Made by a program: the position numbers and the translations under genes | NCBI GenBank assembly: GCA_027625915.1 | Contig: JANTQA010000070.1 | Location: 7,507,001 to 7,571,000, forward strand | DNA from: Anaeramoeba flamelloides | Lineage: Eukaryota > Metamonada > Anaeramoebidae | Direction of reading: 5' to 3' | DNA: 64,000 nucleotides | Shown here: positions 54,891 through 64,000 of the stretch, piece by piece | Layout of the letters: each line of letters opens with the position of its first letter | How positions within the stretch are numbered: position 1 is the stretch's first letter | The notes under the pieces: generated by a model | Told to the model about the DNA's origin: nothing | The model's input: only the letters and a program-made list of their open reading frames with translations | Database searches by the model: none

Positions 54891-55090
54891 TACAGCCATT
54901 TCCACTTTTATGGTACTAACTTTCAAGGAAATTTAAGGCAAAGAAAAATCTCAAATTAAAGCACATTTTTTAGAATTTTTTTTTTCACAAATTATTTTAC
55001 TATAATTTGAAATTTGTGCCTTAATTTGAAATTTTTTTTGTGGCTTAAATTTCGTTCAAAGTTTGTGTCTTCAAAGTGGAACTGGCTGTA
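54891..55090. mobile_element. MITE family D, copy 3 (best copy)
   Basis: 200 bases with near-perfect tips: TACAGCCATTTCCACTTTTA and, inverted, CAAAGTGGAACTGGCTGTA. The interior is also inverted-repetitive: AAATTTAAGGCAAAGAAAAA against TTTTTTTGTGGCTTAAATTT. Outermost bases are TA on both sides. Confidence 0.8.
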
Positions 55091-55299
55091 ATGATCTTCA
55101 TTTTGTGAGTTTAAAGAGGGTGAAGGAAATAACTTTTAAAAATTTTTGTAATTTGGAAAATTGAAATCATTTTTTACTGGGAAATAAATATTTTTAATAC
55201 TTTTATTAGTAATTAAAAATTTGTCTAGCTTTAGAGATCTATAAAAAAAAAGAATAAAAAAACTTATTGATTTTTTTCTAATTATTTTTTTTTTTTAAT

Positions 55300-55575
55300 T
55301 GAAGATCCATAAATTTCAACAGATAATAACTCATACAAATTGACTAGTTGTTTTCACAACAATCAAAATGTTTTTCTTTTTGGGTGCTATAAATATCACC
55401 CAATCAAGAAAAATATCTGTCGTTATTTATATGAATTTGAGGAAATAAGCAATATATTTTTCTAGATAGGGTGATATTTATATCACCCAGAAAGAAAAAT
55501 ATTTTGTTTTTTTTTGAAATAAATGAGTCTGATTGAGTGAGTTATTGTTTGTTGAAATGTGAAGATCTACAGGAA
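55300..55575. mobile_element. hairpin element H
   Basis: Outer arms: GATCCATAAATTTCAACAGA/TAATAACTCA at the left, and TGAGTTATTGTTTGTTGAAA then GAAGATCTAC inverted at the right. Inner arms: TTTTTCTTTTTGGGTGCTAT and TATCACCCAGAAAGAAAAAT. It also has a GGGTGATATTTATATCACCC mini-palindrome at its right centre. No coding capacity. Confidence 0.6.
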
Positions 55576-56882
55576 AAAAAAATAACAAAAAATAACCAAT
55601 ATAAATTTGTTTCGAAAAAATGGTTATTTCTTTTCATTTTTTTAGCTTAGGTTTCAAAAAAATAATAACTAGTCTATTTTCTCAACTTCACACAAATAAC
55701 AGCAGTATTTCCAGGTTATATTTAAATATCATAACTTTAGATGTTGTATAAATATGTTTGTGTAAACGTCAGAAAGTGGTGTATTGGAGGGGTGGGTAAT
55801 GTGTATGTGAGAATAAAGTTTACTATCCTTTCATGATTGTAAGTAAAATTGATTTTAAATTTATCTTATTGTGTTCAAAATTAATTAAATTGCTTTATGA
55901 AAAAAAAATTATAATTAACATCCTCAAAAACCTGACAATTTGTATTTTTTTAACTTTCATTTACTCATATCCTTTGATTTAACCTTTTTTTTTTAACAAG
56001 CTTCTTTCTCAGCCAAAAATTTTAAAGTCCTGAATGCCCTAGTCATATCATATGGTTTTGCTTCCGTAATCAAGGAGCGACTTAGTACTAAAAAATGGTA
56101 TTGTCGAATTTCCCTTCTTTTGAATAACAAAATTCCAATAACAATAAAAAATTACTTAGAACCATTTTATCAAAATTTGATAAAAAAAAAAATTTAAAAG
56201 AATTCCCAATTCCAAAAAATCAAATATAAAAAAAATAATTGCTTGTTTCTTCTTTTAAATTTCCAAAGGGTCAAATTTCATCAATTTGAAACTAATTGTT
56301 TTCCTCAAGTACAAAATCAATTTAATTCTTCTGTCTAATTTGTGGTTATTATGTAAACTTCTATATTTGACTAAGTCAAGAGTTTGTAACATTCTTTTGA
56401 AAACAATAACTAATTTGAGAAATAGAAAAAAATGAAAAAAAATCTTTAAGATCTCAAAAAGTTCCAAAGAATCAAAACTTTAAAACATACACAGTGGGTT
56501 TCTAAATTACATATTCATAACCTTTCAAATTAAAAATTGAGGGTGTTTATCTTGACTAATCTTTTCAAAAATTTCCTCTTTTTTGATTGTTGATTTTTAG
56601 AGATTGATTGATCTTAATAGATTGGTTAGTTTTTTGATTCATATTAGACACTTGAAAAAATTACAACAAATTAATTTTCATCATAACAACTCTGCCCTTA
56701 ATGAAATAAATTTTGGAAAAAATTTTACAAACTTTTTCCTTCCAAAAAATAGCATTCAAACATTTTACTTTTGAATCTAATAATCAACAAACCATTGAAT
56801 TAACTCAATAAGCTTTTTTACTATTCTTGACTTTTTCATTTTTTTATTTTCTTTGCTTTTTACATTTTCCAAATATTTCCAA
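55576..56882. other. gene-free stretch upstream of the deoxyribosyltransferase-like gene
   Basis: AT-rich DNA; a slightly more complex patch at 55740-55810. No gene or repeat recognised. The last 60 bases before the start are pyrimidine-rich. Confidence 0.4.
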
Positions 56883-57308
56883 ATGACCAAACAAGAAACA
56901 AAATATTTTCTTGCAGGAGTGATGCAAAAAAACAACCTTGAAGGGAAGGTTTGTAATCAAAACTACCGATCTGTCTTGACCAAAATCATTGAAGAAAATG
57001 ATCCAATGTCTTCGATCTACGATCCATGGGCAGCGTATGATCCAGATGAAAATCTTAGCATCAGCGAGACTTTTTTAGGCAACATCGAGAAGGCAGGTGA
57101 AGCTGACATTACAATTGCATTTATACCTGAGGCTTCAATGGGCACAGCATGTGAAATATATCGAGCAAAGCAAATGAACAAAACTATTTGGGCAATCACA
57201 CCTTTAAAAAAAAGTTGGGTTATGATTTCGCTTTGTAATGAAATTTTTGAATCGATCGAAGAATTTACAACCTTTTTTAAGGATTTACAAAACCAAAAAA
57301 AGAATTAA
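56883..57308 (+). CDS. nucleoside 2-deoxyribosyltransferase-like protein
   Basis: A 141-residue single-exon protein. It begins KYFLAGVMQ, the phosphate-loop start of this Rossmann-like family, and continues with VYDPWAAYDPDE-like IYDPWAAYDP, a GEADITIAFIPEASMGTACE segment carrying the presumed catalytic Glu, and a C-terminal WAITPLKKSWV. Bacterial and archaeal relatives recalled from memory share the AGEADLVIAYLPEASMGTAIE motif. Such enzymes move or hydrolyse the deoxyribosyl group of nucleosides or nucleotides in salvage; which substrate applies here cannot be told. I start at the ATG before TKQETKYF; an in-frame ATG ten codons upstream (56853) would add MLFTFSKYFQ. Length matches prokaryotic forms, no introns; lateral transfer from bacteria is likely. 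Confidence 0.8.
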   Translation: MTKQETKYFLAGVMQKNNLEGKVCNQNYRSVLTKIIEENDPMSSIYDPWAAYDPDENLSISETFLGNIEKAGEADITIAFIPEASMGTACEIYRAKQMNKTIWAITPLKKSWVMISLCNEIFESIEEFTTFFKDLQNQKKN

Positions 57309-57944
57309 AGCAAATTTTTTTCTGAAAAATGTAATCCAATTTTGTGTTACAAAACAGGAAATTTTTTCTTAAACTACGTTTAGATACTCACTTTTGATCC
57401 ACTTTTCATTGTTTTTTTTTTTTTTTTTTTGATTCATAAAATTAAATAAATAGGATAGTGGTCATTATTATCGAAATAAATAAAGCCCAAAATAAATATC
57501 ATTTCAACAATCTTGTTTGTTACTCTGATTTTAAAAAAGTGGAATTCAAAGTTTGTAAAAATTTTCCCATAAAGATAAAACATTTTAAAGAGCGCAGTTT
57601 TTTTATGACTAGTTTTAGATACTTTGAGTTTTCACTTTTTGCAAATGATTTTGTGAATATTTTATGTTTTAAGGGTAAAATTATCAGCTAAAACAAAAAA
57701 AATACATTTTTTTTCAAGTAATTGTAAAGGATTTGCAAAAATTAAGTACTACACCCCCAGCTTGGAGGGTGTTTAGTTATTATGTTCTTTTAGTATCACT
57801 TCTCAATAGGAATTTTCATTCCTGAAGAAATATGATAAAAAAATTACTCGTTTCAAAAACAAAAAATACTCAAACATAAAATTTTCAAATAGACGTTTCA
57901 ATGGATAATTTGATAAAAAAATAACTTGAAGGGGTTTTCAAGCA

Positions 57945-58260
57945 CAAGTTCAAATTTGAAAACATTTCAAACTTGTAAAAGTAACTGGAAAAAATATTTA
58001 GAACAGCTATGAAATTTGTTTTTTGTGTTTCTAGATTTGAAATGGAAATTATGAAATATTAAAATCAAATTTTGGTATGGATCTTTGAAGGGTAAAATTG
58101 TGAAAATTGTTGGACTTGGGAAAATTTGCCTTGTTTTAATAAAAACAACTTCTTGGTGGGTATGTTTTACTGAGATTAGGGAACTCTTTCAAGAGTGTTT
58201 AACCAACAATTTTACTGTTTTTACCAAAAAATGTTGTCCTTACAATTGAAACAATTTTGA
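57945..58260. repeat. dispersed repeat L, copy 2
   Basis: Same order as 2265-2560: CAAACTTGTAAAAGTAACTG, CTAGATTTGAAATGGAAATT, AAATTGTGAAAATTG, TTTTACTGAGATTA, and ACTGTTTTTACC. Confidence 0.6.
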
Positions 58261-58817
58261 AATATTGCTAAATATACCATTTTTTTAGATCTGTTTTACA
58301 AAGCAGTTTCTTAAAGAACGTTAATATAATATCAACTACATCATAATGATCTCTTTTCTGGTATTTTTATTGAAGAAAATAGGAACATTTTTATAATTGT
58401 GAGTGCCACAATTTCTGAGATACTGAATCATTAAACTTATTTCTTGGAGTGAATAAATTAATGTTTAAATAAAAGGCACATGGTTATTATATTTGTCATC
58501 CCAATTAAAAAAGGAGAAATTAAAAAAAATATACTAAAATTGATCTTGAAAAAAATACTGATATATTCAAAAAAATTCAAATAGATGTTTTAGATTCAAT
58601 TTCCTTTTTTGGATGTTCACAAATTTCATTTTCCAATCATGACATGTCAAAGAATATTCCCAAAATCAATTTATTTTAGAGGTTTCTGAAAATTTGGTCC
58701 ATTAAATTTTTTTTATTGAGCTCTAAGTAGATAAATTTAAAAATAAAAAATCAAATAAAAATTTCAAAATATTTATTTAATTTTATTAGAAAATAAAAAT
58801 GATTTATTTCTTGATCT

Positions 58818-59024
58818 TACAACCAGCTCAACTTTTAAGACACAATATTTTAAGGAAATTTAAGGTGTCAAAAAGTCTCAAATCTAAGCACATTTTTTAG
58901 AATTTTTTTTTTTATTTTATAAAAAATATTTTATTATAATCAGATTTTTGTTCTGTAATTTATAAAATTATTTATGCTTTTAGTTTCCAATAAAGTTTAT
59001 GTATATAACGTTGAACTGGTTGTA
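58818..59024. mobile_element. MITE family D, copy 4
   Basis: Tips TACAACCAGCTCAACTTTTA and, inverted, AACGTTGAACTGGTTGTA; 207 bases. AGGAAATTTAAGGTGTCAAA near the left matches copy 3. Confidence 0.75.
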
Positions 59025-60624
59025 TTGATTTTTAATATTAAACCAATCGATAAATTATTATGTCTTTAAATAAATTAAAAATATATAATAATATGAACTT
59101 TATTTTATATAAAATTACAAGTTTGAAAAATAGTCAATATTTTTTTATTTGATGTAAAATTTATTTTCCTAAAAGACCTAATCTGGACAAAAGGTTTAAA
59201 TGTGATGGAAAATCCATAATTATATTTTATTGTTTGAAAATCTCGGTCTCCTTACAATATTACTCTTTTTTGTTGTAATTTAATGTATTTTGTTTTTTTT
59301 TTTTTTTTTTTTTTTCATTTTTTGAATATATTATAATGAAGATACATCAAGTAATTTCAAAAAGATGATGATTACATCGATACTAACATTATATTTTGAT
59401 TTTTTATTATCAATTTATGAATAAAATAGCTACCAAAGATTAATTTTAAGTTAAAGATGTAATTAAATGTTACATTTTTTTTCTAAATTCCTTATATATT
59501 TATTACAAAGATTAAACATACAAAATATTTTTTTTATCTTTTGGGGAATGGATAAGTATAGCAAATCATTTTATGAAAATTATTAGGATTTCCAAAGAAC
59601 TCTGATAACATTTTCAAAAGTCTCTGTTATAAATTTTGAGAGTGGGTTTATGGGCTTAATATTCCAATATTATTCAAGTTATTATTATTAAAACTATTAA
59701 AAATTCTAATTATGGGAACGTTGATTAAAGGGGTAAGATTCAAAACAATGTGAAGATATAATTCATGGTATTAATTGTATTGTCAATAACTTTAAATAAA
59801 GTCTAAACAATAAACAATGAAAAAAAAAAAAAAGGCAAATAGACTTGGTTTTATTCATGACTATTTTTTACTTTTTTATTTTGTTTTTATTTCCTTCTAT
59901 TTTCCTTTTACCGGTTTTTTATATTGCTTCTTTTTGATTCCAATGTTTTTTTTAGACTTTGTCAATCTTTAAATTCAATGATGTCTTAAGATATATTTAG
60001 ATTATTTTCGTTTTATGTATTAAAATCTACATTTAATATTTTTAAGCTTATATTGGTTAATTAATTTTGTTTTTTCAACTAATTCTTATTCCTTTTTAAA
60101 ATATAGTTTACTAGAAATGGAATGTAGAATAAATTGTCGAATAGATTTTTTTTGTAACAAGATATTTGAATAACAACATTCCAAAATTGAAAAGATTAAA
60201 GTTGTCGCTATCATCGTTTTTCAAATATTTAAAGAATTTAAAATTTTTGATAAACATTTTACACACTTAACAACAAAAAGTGTTTTTGATGTATAATAAT
60301 ATCCAATAATCCTTGAGACTTTTCTATTTATTAACCAATTCAAAAGGTGCAATATTTTTTAAAAAAATTACTTCAATTCCAGAATTACTTTCACAAGTTA
60401 TAATACATTTTAATTGAAGAGCTAAGGGTAATTCAAGAAAATTTATCCAAAAAAAAAAAAAAAAAAAAAAAAAATAGAGAGAAGAAAAAAAATAATTATA
60501 ATAATATAATAAAAAATAATAATTCAATTTACATTGTCAAATTAAAACTTTACACTGTCTTTTTTATAGAGTTCTTGAAAAAATGGTTTATTCAATTAAT
60601 TTATTCGTTTCTTTCGAATTAAAA

Positions 60625-61620
60625 AAAAAAAACATATTTTAAATGTTTTCCAAATTTTAAAAAATTGGGGGTAAACAGTTTTTTTTTCATAATCGTTTAA
60701 ATTTTTAAAAAGATTTTTTTTTTTTTTAATTTTTTTTTTGATTAGAAAATCTATATATTTTTCAAACAAAAAAAGAATTCAAGAAAAACTTTGTTAGTTT
60801 TTTTTATTATTTATTTAATAAATTAAAAAAAGAGTTATTGGCTTTTTTTGAGTTTTATTTTTATTTGACTATCAATAAATTTTATAGATAAAACAGAAAA
60901 CCTCAATAAAACTGTTGTTGGTTTTGCTAAAGTTTAAGAAATGAAAAGAAAATGTAATAAATTTTCTTTTTATTTCTTTCTAAAATTAAAAAAAAAAAAA
61001 AAACACCATTTGGTTTTCCAGGATACATAAGAATTAAGTAAAATATCTGATTGGTGTTTATTCTTTTAAATTTAAGGAAAAGATAGGCACTCCAGTCACT
61101 TAATTGTACTGGTTGGATATCAATTGAACATTACAATGGTTCCTAATTTGGCAAGATCCATATAAAAAGATTATCAATAATAATCCAAAATTCCATAATC
61201 AGTAATTAATAATGGGGATTCATTGCCATTATCTATTGATTTAATTTGAAAATAAGGGTTTTAGCTCTTTGATTTTACTCAATTCATTTAATTTTTTAAA
61301 AAAGAGCTATTTTTCCTTCCAATGTTAAAAAGAATAGAGTAAAGGTTATCATTTTACTCAATTCTTTTTAATATGGGAAAAGTTCCCTTGGATTTTTTTT
61401 GTTTATTTTTTTTTGTTTTTATTAGATGATCAATAAATTTTCGAAAGAGTAATATGTTTCAAAGAAGACAAATGTTAAGTTTTTTTTAATTTGAGAAACA
61501 AAAAGAAAAATTCAGAAGTTGTGTTGTTATACATAGAAACGTAAAGGGTGCTGTAATTAAACAAGTTTTTTTAATTTAAAAATTCGAAAAGAAAATTTCG
61601 AAGATTTGTGTACTAAATAC
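60625..61620. repeat. palindromic module arrays P5
   Basis: Two groups (60625-61110 and 61260-61620). Modules include AAAGTTTAAGAAATGAAAAG facing CTTTTTATTTCTTTCTAAA, GGTTTTCCAGGATACATAAG facing TTCTTTTAAATTTAAGGAAA, and TTAAAAAGAATAGAGTAAAG facing TTTTACTCAATTCTTTTTAA. More worn than P1 and P3. Confidence 0.6.
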
Positions 61621-61841
61621 CGTTATTGAAATTATTTTTTATTTAATATTTTAAAATTATTTTATTTGTAATTTTAGATTATGGTTCATCCATATTTTCT
61701 TAAGTTTTCTAATCATGAGAGATTTGATATAGAATTCTTGACAAGAGTAATGAATTCCATTGTTTTGATAATAGTTTTAATATATATATATGTCCTACAT
61801 AAAATTGAGATCTCTATTTTTTTTCTTTCATTAAATTCAAG

Positions 61842-61990
61842 AAAACTAAATTGAGTTTAAAATACTTCTAATGACTGTAATTAAAAGGTTCTTTTGACTA
61901 CTCTTTGAATTAGTAGTCACAAATGTAGTCACTTCAAAACTCTCTCTTTAACAGATTAAGAGCTCTTGGGCACTTAGCCTTTACCAGTAA
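61842..61990 (+). repeat. young dispersed repeat J, copy 2
   Basis: Near-identical to 30297-30455 over about 130 bases (see that entry); similarity fades after AGATTAAGAGCTCTTG. Confidence 0.8.
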
Positions 61991-62401
61991 ATCTTTCTTT
62001 CATTAAATTATTGCCTTAAAAACAAACAAATTGAATTATTAAAAAAAAACAAATTAATGATAAATAACAATTTGTGAATTTTTAAATGGTTATATTAGAA
62101 TTGAGTTTAATCGAGATATTATAAAATAAAATTTCCCTGATTTTTTGGGAATAGCTTACATCGTATATTGTTATTTCATTATTATTCGAATCAAAACAAT
62201 TAAAATTTGATTAACAAATTAAAAAAAAAAAAAAATTAAATTTTTTGTAAAGTTTATCTAATCTATTGACAAATCTTTAATAATTTAAAAAATTCGTCAA
62301 GGCAAAAAATATTCATTTTAAAGAAATAATTATTTTGTGTATATATGATGATTTTTTTTTCAAAAAAAAAAAAAAAAAAACATTCACAAACTTTTAAACA
62401 A

Positions 62402-63819
62402 TTAAATATCCTGAAATTCTCGATTGGGATGTATTGATGGTGGGAATAAAAACTGTTTAATATTAAGAAATATCCCTTTATTATATGTATTCTTTAAATT
62501 TTTTGGATCAAGATGAGAAATTTGATCATGGTGTTTCGCATAAGGATTTATTTTTGAATCCAACTTTGCATTTTCAAGATCTGTTTCAGTTTCATTTTGT
62601 TTATTATTATTATTACCATTATTTAAACCATTATTTATATGGGTTAGTTCTGTATTTTCTGGTTGGTGTGCTACTATTGAAAGTGTGTTTTGGGATTTTT
62701 GTTGTAGCAATAAATATTCTTTTAATTGCTTAAACTTGGTTGCTTCATTTGTAGTCATGTTTTTGCAAATTAAAAAAAGATTATTGAAAAGAAAGGTTAA
62801 TAATAGGAAAACAATAAATAACAGGACGAAAAACTGTTTAAATATCCGGGGAACAACTTTTCTCAAAAAACTGATCATAAAAAAAAACCCGACTTCTAAA
62901 ATATTTCCTTTGGAGTCACGAAATACTTGTTTAAACATTTTGCTTTTGTCCACCTTGAATTTAAAAATGCAATACATCGTGTAACAAACGTACAAGCAAA
63001 TCGTTAAATTTGAAACCAGGAACAGCACAAATATCCGATGGTTTCTTTCCCCGATGGTATTCATAAGCCACCCACAATAATGATCATATTTGGGAATGCA
63101 TTTATTGAGCATACGGCAGTGTTTGGACCTTGCTGGTTTTCGCAAATTGCAAGTCGGGCAATCCTCTTCAAAATAAATAATTTTGTCGTGTGGATACAAT
63201 TTCAAATAATGGCGAATGTTCGAGTTTGTAATTTCTCCTGGGCTAACAAAGATCCCGCAGATTATCACCACGGCTAAAACGATGAGCATCACACTTACTG
63301 TTCTTAAATTGGAATTTGTCATCACCCCAAGCTCTTCAAAGGGTTTGTAGGCCCCTTGGTACCATTCTGTAGTTTCATAATATATTATCCACAAATAGAT
63401 AATTAAGACCAAGGGGTTGCGTTCGCCGTGAAAGACTTTCCCAAGCATGTTAAAAATCGAATTCATACCTGATCCAAATATTCGAACAAGCAAATTCCTT
63501 GATTGGGAACGTGTTTTTTTGGTTTGGTTAAATTCGGATTTAAATGTTGTTTGAAAAAATTCGATCAGACGGTGTCGAAATGGAAAGAGAAAAACATAAA
63601 GACAAAAAGAAAAAAAAAAAAAAAAAAGGATTCTTTTAAAAAGAACAATAAACAACAGGAATATTACAACCAAGAAATTTGAAAAACATACCTGAGCTTA
63701 ATAAAGAAAGTTGACGTTAAAAAACGGTAAAGTTTTCCAATACGTCCATTTTGGAATCTTGGTGTTGGTCCAAAAAGTAGGACAAATAAAATAAATAATC
63801 CAATTCCCAAAGTGATCAT
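62402..63819 (-). CDS. DHHC-family protein S-acyltransferase (DHYC type, two exons)
   Basis: A palmitoyltransferase that attaches fatty acid to Cys of membrane proteins, in the Golgi or related membranes. Exon 1 is 63819-63692 (MITLGIGLFILFVLLFGPTP...) and exon 2 is 63632-62402. A 59-base intron (donor GTATGT, acceptor AAAAG, phase 2) separates them. The 452-residue product has membrane helices before and after a Cys-rich domain: CPTCNLRKPARSKHC, then KYDHYCGWLMNTIGERNHRIF. The catalytic tetrapeptide is DHYC (about 226-229) instead of DHHC, a variant known in active enzymes such as yeast Akr1. The Cys-rich segment reads CRMLNKC where CxxC spacing is usual. TTNEA after the last helix is the family's TTxE motif. 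RKPARSKHC and layout are closest to ZDHHC4/plant PAT15-type enzymes. The tail is Asn-rich and hydrophilic. Further 5' exons beyond the window cannot be excluded. Confidence 0.9.
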
Positions 63820-64000
63820 ACTCCAATAATATCCTTTCAAAGACTCAATTAATTAATTTAGGTTTGGTGTTATAAATTTGAAGAACGATCCTGTAAAGCT
63901 AAAAAAAAAAAGGAGAATAGATAAATTTCTAAGGCACAACCAAAAAAAGAAAAAAAAATGATAATATTTTGTGATTATTTCTCGGGTTGTCATCTATTGT
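63820..64000. promoter_or_regulatory. upstream edge of the palmitoyltransferase gene
   Basis: Contains an in-frame stop shortly before the chosen ATG, and a pyrimidine-rich run followed by TTTACAG on the minus strand that could be an acceptor for an earlier leader exon. Not resolved. Confidence 0.3.

Larger units (their letters stand above)
57309..62401. other. 5 kb region without recognised genes
   Basis: Contains repeat L2 (57945-58260), MITE D4 (58818-59024), arrays P5 (60625-61110 and 61260-61620) and repeat J2 (61842-61990). Long homopolymers occur at 59291-59314, 59820-59834 and 60448-60474. Open frames at 57458-57691 and 60324-60527 look random. Confidence 0.45.

Noticed and set aside
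1-64000. CRISPR arrays, bacterial operons, rRNA or organellar DNA
   Set aside because: No regularly spaced short repeats, no ribosome-binding-site pattern and no rRNA-like sequence; spliceosomal introns show a eukaryotic nuclear genome.

Overview
The window is eukaryotic nuclear DNA from a very AT-rich protist. Spliceosomal introns with GT...AG ends interrupt at least four genes. The proteins include a Rab-GAP, a DH-type RhoGEF, a FYVE protein, a palmitoyltransferase and an ABCC exporter. Coding regions carry Asn/Glu/Lys/Ser-rich low-complexity tracts, and intergenic DNA is full of homopolymer runs. A free-living amoeboid protist of the Anaeramoeba kind would fit, but that is inference from style of genome and gene content; nothing here (no rRNA, no organellar DNA) fixes the taxon.

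Layout. 1-3318: repeats only. 3319-3951 (+): ribose-5-phosphate isomerase B, two exons. 3952-11037: about 7 kb of repeats, including a decayed Tc1/mariner transposon (7196-8237). 11038-15357 (+): intronless ABCC-type ABC transporter. 15548-16097: a MITE. 17711-24593 (-): a TBC1D15/Gyp7-like Rab-GAP that I pieced together from five exons scattered over 6.9 kb, with introns packed with MITEs and palindromic arrays. 24594-29084: repeats. 29085-32972 (-): a four-exon polytopic membrane protein of unknown family with one 2.1 kb intron. 37166-40102 (+): large helical-repeat protein, possibly a FIRRM/C1orf112 homologue. 43015-43994: a 1 kb inverted-repeat element. 44239-45657 (+): FYVE plus armadillo-like protein. 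49067-51691 (-): coiled coil plus C-terminal DH domain (RhoGEF). 51692-56882: repeats. 56883-57308 (+): nucleoside 2-deoxyribosyltransferase-like protein. 57309-62401: repeats. 62402-63819 (-): two-exon DHHC-family palmitoyltransferase with a DHYC active site.

The genes do not form a pathway. Several act in small-GTPase and membrane traffic biology (Rab-GAP, RhoGEF, FYVE, palmitoyltransferase, ABCC pump), as expected of an amoeboid cell. RpiB and the deoxyribosyltransferase-like gene look bacterial in ancestry and are candidates for old lateral transfer.

The strongest non-gene signal is the repeat landscape. At least three MITE families begin TAAAC and seem to derive from Tc1/mariner transposons. 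Several other inverted-repeat families occur two to four times each. Modular palindromic arrays recur at seven or more places, including inside introns of two different genes. One ~150 bp repeat has two nearly identical copies 31 kb apart and is much younger than everything around it. All repeat families were found by eye, so boundaries are approximate.
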